A stretch of 64,000 nucleotides of DNA from Notamacropus eugenii. Lineage: Eukaryota; Chordata; Mammalia; Diprotodontia; Macropodidae. The DNA is taken from positions 351,188,225-351,252,224 of the forward strand of contig NC_092875.1 in NCBI RefSeq assembly GCF_028372415.1, read 5' to 3'. The translations under genes were made by a program, and so were the position numbers. The notes under the pieces were generated by a model. The model did no database searches. It was not told where the DNA came from and saw only the letters and a program-made list of their open reading frames with translations. Position 1 is the stretch's first letter, and each line of letters opens with the position of its first letter. This document shows, in pieces, positions 59,885 to 64,000 of the stretch.

Positions 59885-60480
59885 CATATGGTTGAAAGAA
59901 TATTAAACATGGAGTTGGGAAAAACCTGAGTCTGAATCTTGACTGGATGTTTCTGACCTGAGTGACCCTGGGAAAGTCAGATAAATTGATAGATAATAGA
60001 TAAATAGAGCAGTAATTAAGAACTTCCTATGAGTCAGGCAAGGTTCTAAGGAGTGAATGTGTAAATACACTCAGGAGAGATAGTCCCTACCTACTCTTAA
60101 TGAACTTGCATTCTTTTAGGGGAAAATGATGCATAAAATGGAACTGGAAAGTGAGAGTTACATGATGGAGGCTCCTCCAAAGTGAACAGACTGTTGGTGA
60201 GGCTATGGCAAAGTTTTGTGTTGTGTAAAATGGGAATAAAAATAGTTCTAATTTCACAACATTTTTGTAACAATCAAATAGGATAACATATATAATATGC
60301 TTTCCATAAATGTAGTTAACATTGTTTATCATCATCGCCATTACTTTGAACAAGTCACTTAGTCCCCTGACTGTCAGTTTCGCCATATATAAGATAGTGA
60401 TAAACCTGCTTTTAAGTTGTCATAATTACCTTGCAGGATTATTGTGAAGTAAATAATTGTAAACCTTAAGACATTATAGC
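59885..60480 (+). mobile_element. Cluster of MIR-type SINE pieces around an L2 3' end
   Basis: 59885-59995 is a tRNA-like SINE head (tgagtgaccctgggaaagtc). 60005-60150 is an antisense L2 3' end (cttcctatgagtcaggcaag). 60215-60330 and 60350-60480 are MIR core and tail pieces (gtgtaaaatgggaataaaaa, aagtcacttagtcccctgac). All are old. Confidence 0.55.
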
Positions 60481-60879
60481 AAAATGAGCTGTACACCATT
60501 ACTTCTTCATATGAATCTACTCTAACAAAATTCCAATAAATTTATCTCCTCTCCCTCATTCCCTTAACAAAGGCCAAAAGTCCACTCCTTATTTTCCAGG
60601 AATGGAAAAAAATTGTTTACCTACTAATATGTAGACATATTGTTCTCAGAGGAGATTGTGTGTATGTGTTTGCATTACACTTTATTTTTATTTATTTATT
60701 TTTAGATAAATAACTACAATTTCAAGCAACAATTGCAAAAGAAAAATGCATGATATAACTAGGGAATGACAGTATCCAGAATTATGGTTCCTCTGTCTCA
60801 TATTTAAGAAGCACAGACAATATGATATTGTATATGCTATATTACAGACAGCAGAGTAGTTCAGGCATTGGAGAATTAA

Positions 60880-61680
60880 AAGGGCAGCAGCTAAACCTGT
60901 CAGAAGACACTTCCAAGATGTAGCAGTGAAGAATTATATCACAAAGGTCACTCAGAGAAATAAGAGTGTCACAAAGTTAAGTCCATCTAGAGAAGATCAG
61001 ATAATAGGGAATATCTTTTTCAAAGCAAAAATGATAGATTGCAAAAATGGTAAAAATGAAGCACATGGCAGATATAAAGGGAAATCAAGACAAGAAGAAA
61101 AAAATAAAATAGAAGATTTCTATTCTATTAAGAATAGAAGTGAAGCAGTAGAAATCATAAAAGAAATGCTTGGAAACAACAGTGAAACTTATCAAATAAA
61201 GTAAAATTCAAAACATTCAGATGGTGAGATTCAGAAAAATAACCCTAAGAGTGGCATTCTAGCTGATTGAAAGACGCTGGAAAAATACATTTTTAAAAAA
61301 TTGTCATGTGTTTTCATATAACACCATATGAATAATTTAACAGGAATGCCAAAAGATATGAAAAGCATATTATGAGTGAAATGTTAATGCCTGACCAAAG
61401 AATTTACTATTTAGGTGAATGCTTAGGTTTAGCTTGTATTATTAATATAATATAATGACTCCTGGAAATGGAGTAGACTATTGAGGCCTATAGAAAGTCA
61501 AAAAATTGGGGTACTGAGGGGCACAAAGAAATGAATTAAAATTAAGACATTATTACCTTGACTACCTAGAACTTGATTCATGTTCCAACAAAACTAGTAG
61601 TCTGAGAGGATATGCATAACCATTAGGTTTTGCATTATAAACCTTTCTTTTGTCATTGTTAATAATATTCCTGGCACAAA
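60880..61680 (+). other. Unassigned region with a 92-codon ORF
   Basis: The frame 60926-61204 encodes a Lys/Asn-rich, low-complexity peptide (KNGKNEAHGRYKGKSRQEEK) with no domain I recognise. A-rich composition explains much of it. It could be a decayed retrocopy or chance. Nothing around it suggests a promoter. Confidence 0.25.
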
Positions 61681-61974
61681 TCATGAGGTTTATCCAGATG
61701 TCATCAGAGTGGAATAAAAAATGCCACCAGGAACAGATCTATTAGGTACACATTTCTTAGAAAAACAAATGAAATAATTTCTATATTCAGTGTGTGCTGA
61801 AATGGACAAATCTTTGAGTCTGGCATAATAAGATTTGGTGATAGACAATGAATATTATGCAGCTGAATGCCCACATGTTGCACTTCAGCATGCTCACTGT
61901 CAAGCTAAATTGTCCATATTTTTAATTGTGCAGGCATTTTTACACATAGTGCCTTAAATTCATAATAAGAACAA

Positions 61975-62222
61975 TTAAATAACTCACATGTATGAAATGC
62001 TTTAAGTTTTGTAAAATATTTTACATATATTATCTCATTTTATTTTTACAACTCAAGGAGGTAATATACTATTACTATTCTTACCTTACAGAAAGTAAAT
62101 TGAGGTAAAGAGAAGTTAAGTGACATGACCAGGGCCATGTATTATGTTACTGTGTCTTAAGCAGGTTTCAAGCATGGAGCTTTCTGCATCCAGGTCAATT
62201 AACTATGCCACGTGGCTGTCTC
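61975..62222 (-). mobile_element. CORE-SINE (MIR-like), antisense, nearly full length
   Basis: 'atattatctcattttatttt', 'ggtaatatactattactatt', 'gaagttaagtgacatgacca' and 'tgccacgtggctgtctc' are the reverse complement of the SINE at 62505-62790, from its tail to its tRNA-like head. Confidence 0.72.
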
Positions 62223-62339
62223 ATATATTGCTTTAATGTATATACCTACTTTTCCTAAACACTCATTTCTCTGAATTATCTTTGTGATACAATTATTCAC
62301 TGCTACATCTTAAAAGTATCTTCTGATAGATTTAGCTAA

Positions 62340-62480
62340 TGCCTTTTACCTTCTCAAAAAATGTATAGACACATACACATATACAAACATGTGCATATGT
62401 GCACATATATTTGTGTATTTATATACACACAAATATGCACATATGTACATTTACACACATATGTACATACAACATATGTT
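62340..62480. repeat. ACAT/ACAC-rich simple repeat
   Basis: Alternating ACAT, ACAC and TATG units. Confidence 0.75.
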
Positions 62481-62504
62481 AAATGGGGACTAAATGAAGT
62501 GGAG

Positions 62505-62790
62505 AGCTAGAGGCAGTCAGGTGATGCAGTGAATAGAAATACCAGCCTGGAATCAGAAAGACCTTAGTTCAGATCTGACCTTAGAGATGTGTGACCCTCA
62601 GCAAGTCATTTCATCTCTGTTTGCCTCAGTTTCTTCATCTGGAAAACAGGGATAATAACAGCATCTATCTTACAAGATTGTTTTTAAGATCAAATGAGAT
62701 AATACTTGTAAAACACTTAGAACAGTACCTATCACACAGCAGGTATTATATAAACATTGGCTATTATTATTAATATTATTTTTTGGAATC
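62505..62790 (+). mobile_element. CORE-SINE (MIR-like), full length
   Basis: The tRNA-like head (gaggcagtcaggtgatgcag, with A and B box-like parts 'ttcagatctgac'), the core (catctctgtttgcctcagtt, tcatctggaaaacagggata) and the L2-type tail (acacagcaggtattatataa, then TTATTA) are all in order. RNA polymerase III transcription is the normal mode of the family. Confidence 0.8.
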
Positions 62791-62794
62791 AGTG

Positions 62795-62960
62795 AATCTA
62801 GATTCAGATCATGGATCTGTTATTTACTGCCGGTATAACCTTGGATATGTCCCATTCTGTTTCTGAGGCTTGGTATTTTTTATGTGTAAAATGGGAGTTA
62901 TGTTTGTGTAGACCTTTAAAGTCCTGTACAACTCTTAAATGTATAATTCTGATCTCATAA
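62795..62960 (+). mobile_element. Second MIR-type SINE remnant
   Basis: 'gattcagatcatggatctgt', 'ccttggatatgtcccattct' and 'tgtgtaaaatgggagtta' give the head-core order. The copy is truncated and directly follows the full-length SINE. Confidence 0.6.
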
Positions 62961-63229
62961 CTTGAGAGAAACCTTTCATGATCTATTTCACTCCTGTACT
63001 CTTGATAGATCTTCTTCATCCCTTAGGAAGCCTATGGTTAAATAATTTGCAATATTTATGCAAAGTGAATTTTTTTAAGTAACATGTTGGCAGTTGCTAT
63101 CAGGCACACATATGCCATGTGAATCTACTTTGTTTAACCTGTTCCTTTGCAATAATTTATGTCAACCTTTTCTGTGTAATGTACACTGATAAAAATATAA
63201 TAAAACATTTGTTGTACAAATCTTCATTT

Positions 63230-63560
63230 ACTTCACAGGAGCATTAAAAGCAGGTCACAGGGGTGGGAGTGTTGTGTGGACAACAAACTGATGCGTCTTA
63301 TAAAAAAAGCTGCCTTGTGGCAGAAGTCGTTGATAAAATCGTGCTCCAGATTTGGGACTCTTTGGGTTTCTGTGCACATCGGATTTGTATTCTTGTCGCC
63401 TGGTTCTGATCTATCACACGATTTAAGACATAAAGAAAAAACTGTGTTGTCCTTTCTTTCTGCCAGATCCTTCTCTTACTTTTGGTTTCTCAAAAGTTTA
63501 CATTCACAGAGCCATAAGCTAGGCATACTCGGATGAAGTGCACATTATAAAGTGAATGGA
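63230..63560. promoter_or_regulatory. Candidate conserved or regulatory non-coding segment
   Basis: Non-repetitive, with about eight CpGs in 330 bp (gatgcgtc, agtcgttg, aatcgtgc, catcggat, gtcgcctg, acacgatt, actcggat), unusual for this CpG-poor background. The 86-codon ORF (63276-63536) lacks any domain. Function is unknown. Confidence 0.28.
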
Positions 63561-64000
63561 TAATAATGTATTCTCACTAAAAACACTCTCTAGCCTTGTC
63601 TTTGGAAGTTATATGTAACCTAAGTTTTAGCACTTTAGAAATAAAGGACTTGTAAAATTACCTAATTTAATGAATATTTGGGAATCAAGTCATCTTTCGT
63701 TTACCATAAAACTATGGCTTAGAAATAATTCAGTTATTTTTTACAAGTGCTAATGAAAAGGTAAATGTATAATTTCCAATAAATTACGGTTACTTGTGGT
63801 TAAAAAATACAACTGTGGACAGAGAACAAGTTAAAATGTATCACTTTTGTTTTTATAATGTGTCCTTTGGAAGGGATATGAGTCGTTCATGGTGTCCTAT
63901 CGAAAATTAGAGATTTATTTTTCTTTAAAACAGTAATATAGAATGTAAGCTCAGAAAGAAATGAGGAAAGGGGGCTTTTGGAAACAGTCATTCAGTTAAC
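63561..64000. other. AT-rich DNA with no recognised feature
   Basis: No ORF, repeat family or RNA gene is seen. Confidence 0.5.

Noticed and set aside
62505..62580. Possible tRNA gene
   Set aside because: The tRNA-like part is the head of a CORE-SINE: it lacks a complete cloverleaf and runs into the SINE core.

Overview
This is mammalian nuclear DNA, most likely from a marsupial and probably an Australian one. It is AT-rich and CpG-poor, and nearly everything recognisable is a decayed transposable element. The main classes are LINE-1 (L1), half-L1 (HAL1), L2, a BovB-like RTE, CORE-SINE/MIR elements, a hAT DNA transposon and LTR retroviruses. The Australian lean rests on two tRNA-type SINE copies (about 9440 and 50938) that resemble the WSINE/WALLSI families; that is an inference from memory. 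I see no intact protein-coding gene of the host, no tRNA or rRNA gene and no CRISPR array. The window reads as a gene desert or a large intron.

The dominant feature is five near full-length copies of one HAL1 family (an L1 with ORF1 but no ORF2): HAL1-1 (1706-4558, +), HAL1-2 (15109-18502, -), HAL1-3 (31788-34723, -), HAL1-4 (42412-45163, -) and HAL1-5 (46273-49027, +). Each has a GC-rich 5' UTR, a 340-365 codon ORF1 (coiled coil, RRM, C-terminal domain) and a roughly 1 kb purine-rich 3' region holding a CA repeat and an A-rich end. Four have clear target-site duplications (TSDs). HAL1-1 and HAL1-3 look youngest: CpG is retained and each ORF1 has a single lesion.

Layout: 0.6-6.1 kb holds L2 and L1 remnants with HAL1-1 inserted in an L1 3' end. 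From 6.8 to 10.4 kb there are small LINE, hAT and SINE fragments and a unique stretch. From 10.4 to 21.7 kb a sense L1 is split by an antisense LTR retrovirus (ERV-A, 12561-20179), which is itself split by HAL1-2. From 21.8 to 26.8 kb lies a second antisense retrovirus (ERV-B) with decayed pol (RT, RNase H, integrase) and a dUTPase after the integrase, as in class III/ERVL elements. A processed pseudogene of the cohesin subunit STAG2 occupies 27.2-30.4 kb, antisense. HAL1-3 follows, then mostly unique DNA from 34.8 to 40 kb. From 40.1 to 49.7 kb an L1 is split by a hAT transposon of the ZBED5/FAM200-like type, itself split by HAL1-4 and HAL1-5. The rest is MIR/CORE-SINEs, two L2 pieces, an antisense L1, and an RTE element whose 5' third is inverted (55.9-59.0 kb).

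No genes work together here as a pathway. The interacting parts are mobile elements: HAL1 presumably borrowed the ORF2 protein of L1, since its 3' end resembles the L1 3' end, and the nesting gives a relative order of insertion. All family names come from recognised motifs and remembered consensus sequences; none was checked by a search.
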